From assembly GCA_031293105.1 (NCBI GenBank), contig JAUMSA010000332.1, positions 1-11,994 of the forward strand: DNA of 11,994 bases, in the 5' to 3' direction. Position numbers and translations under genes: made by a program. Below are positions 11,822 through 11,994 of this stretch, piece after piece; position 1 is the stretch's first letter; every line of letters starts with the position of its first letter. The notes beneath the pieces were generated by a model. The model ran no database searches. It worked only from the letters and a program-made list of their open reading frames with translations, and was not told where the DNA came from. The DNA comes from Butyricicoccus sp. (GTDB lineage Bacteria; Bacillota; Clostridia; Oscillospirales; Butyricicoccaceae).

Positions 11822-11994
11822 ATGCCCAAAGTAACCGTTGTCACAACGACTTACAATCGGGAAAAATTGGTGCCTCGTGCCATCGAAAGCGTCCTATCGC
11901 AGACATTTACAGACTTTCAATATCTGATCCTAAACAATGGCTGTACGGATGGAACGCAAGCTGTCTTGGAACACTATGCCAAGCAGGACACCCG
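11822..11994 (+). CDS. Family 2 glycosyltransferase, 5' part only
   Basis: The first 57 codons of a third glycosyltransferase, cut by the window end. Visible: MPKVTVVTTTYNREKLVPRA, the typical first strand and helix, then SVLSQTFTDFQYLILNNGCTDGT, the second nucleotide-binding region. The usual DNGSTDGT appears here as NNGCTDGT. The SD is weak (GGGGG at 11806-11810, 11 bases before the ATG). It follows the previous transferase by 20 bp, so it likely belongs to the same operon. The length and any tail domain lie outside the window. Confidence 0.85.
   Translation, partial: MPKVTVVTTTYNREKLVPRAIESVLSQTFTDFQYLILNNGCTDGTQAVLEHYAKQDT

Overview
The window looks like chromosomal DNA of a motile, low-GC-phylum (Firmicutes/Clostridia) gut-type bacterium, perhaps from the Oscillospirales/Butyricicoccus neighbourhood. 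The basis is a Gram-positive-style flagellin, strong AGGAGG-type ribosome binding sites, a GHKL (AgrC-type) sensor kinase and about half GC content. The genus is a guess; the class is more secure.

Bases 1-443 form a compact regulatory region. A 30-residue Fst-like membrane peptide (39-131) converges with a ~65-nt antisense RNA (promoter 242-270, reverse strand). They share a bidirectional terminator (172-202), and the toxin start region is repeated at 210-230. This is the layout of the pAD1 par (Fst/RNA I-RNA II) type I toxin-antitoxin system. Next to it, a cluster of GTCTT-AAAATG half-sites (294-405) resembles a resolvase res site. Its last half-site contains the -35 box of the promoter for the serine recombinase gene (444-1079).

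Bases 1069-2382 (reverse) encode a polytopic GHKL sensor kinase whose end overlaps the recombinase by 11 bp. It is divergent from a flagellin gene (2644-4218). The flagellin leader has a GGA-looped hairpin and a GGA-containing Shine-Dalgarno, the arrangement expected for CsrA control. A strong terminator follows flagellin.

From 4373 onward lies a sugar/glycosylation cluster: a 702-aa glycosyltransferase with a long helical tail, rfbF (glucose-1-phosphate cytidylyltransferase, overlapping by ATGA), a nucleotide-sugar dehydrogenase (UDP-glucose 6-dehydrogenase type), a second long-tailed glycosyltransferase, and the start of a third. Its position directly behind flagellin suggests that it decorates flagellin or builds a cell-surface glycan.

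The cluster is interrupted at about 7315-8760 by an IS110-family element on the reverse strand. It has an intact DEDD recombinase and an upstream non-coding region that can form a long stem, a candidate bridge RNA. A short orphan reading frame directly after rfbF resembles the first residues of rfbG (CDP-glucose 4,6-dehydratase), the usual next gene, so the insertion or an associated deletion may have removed rfbG. The gene after the element has no ordinary ribosome binding site; a perfect 12-bp hairpin lies between an AAAGGAG and its start codon.
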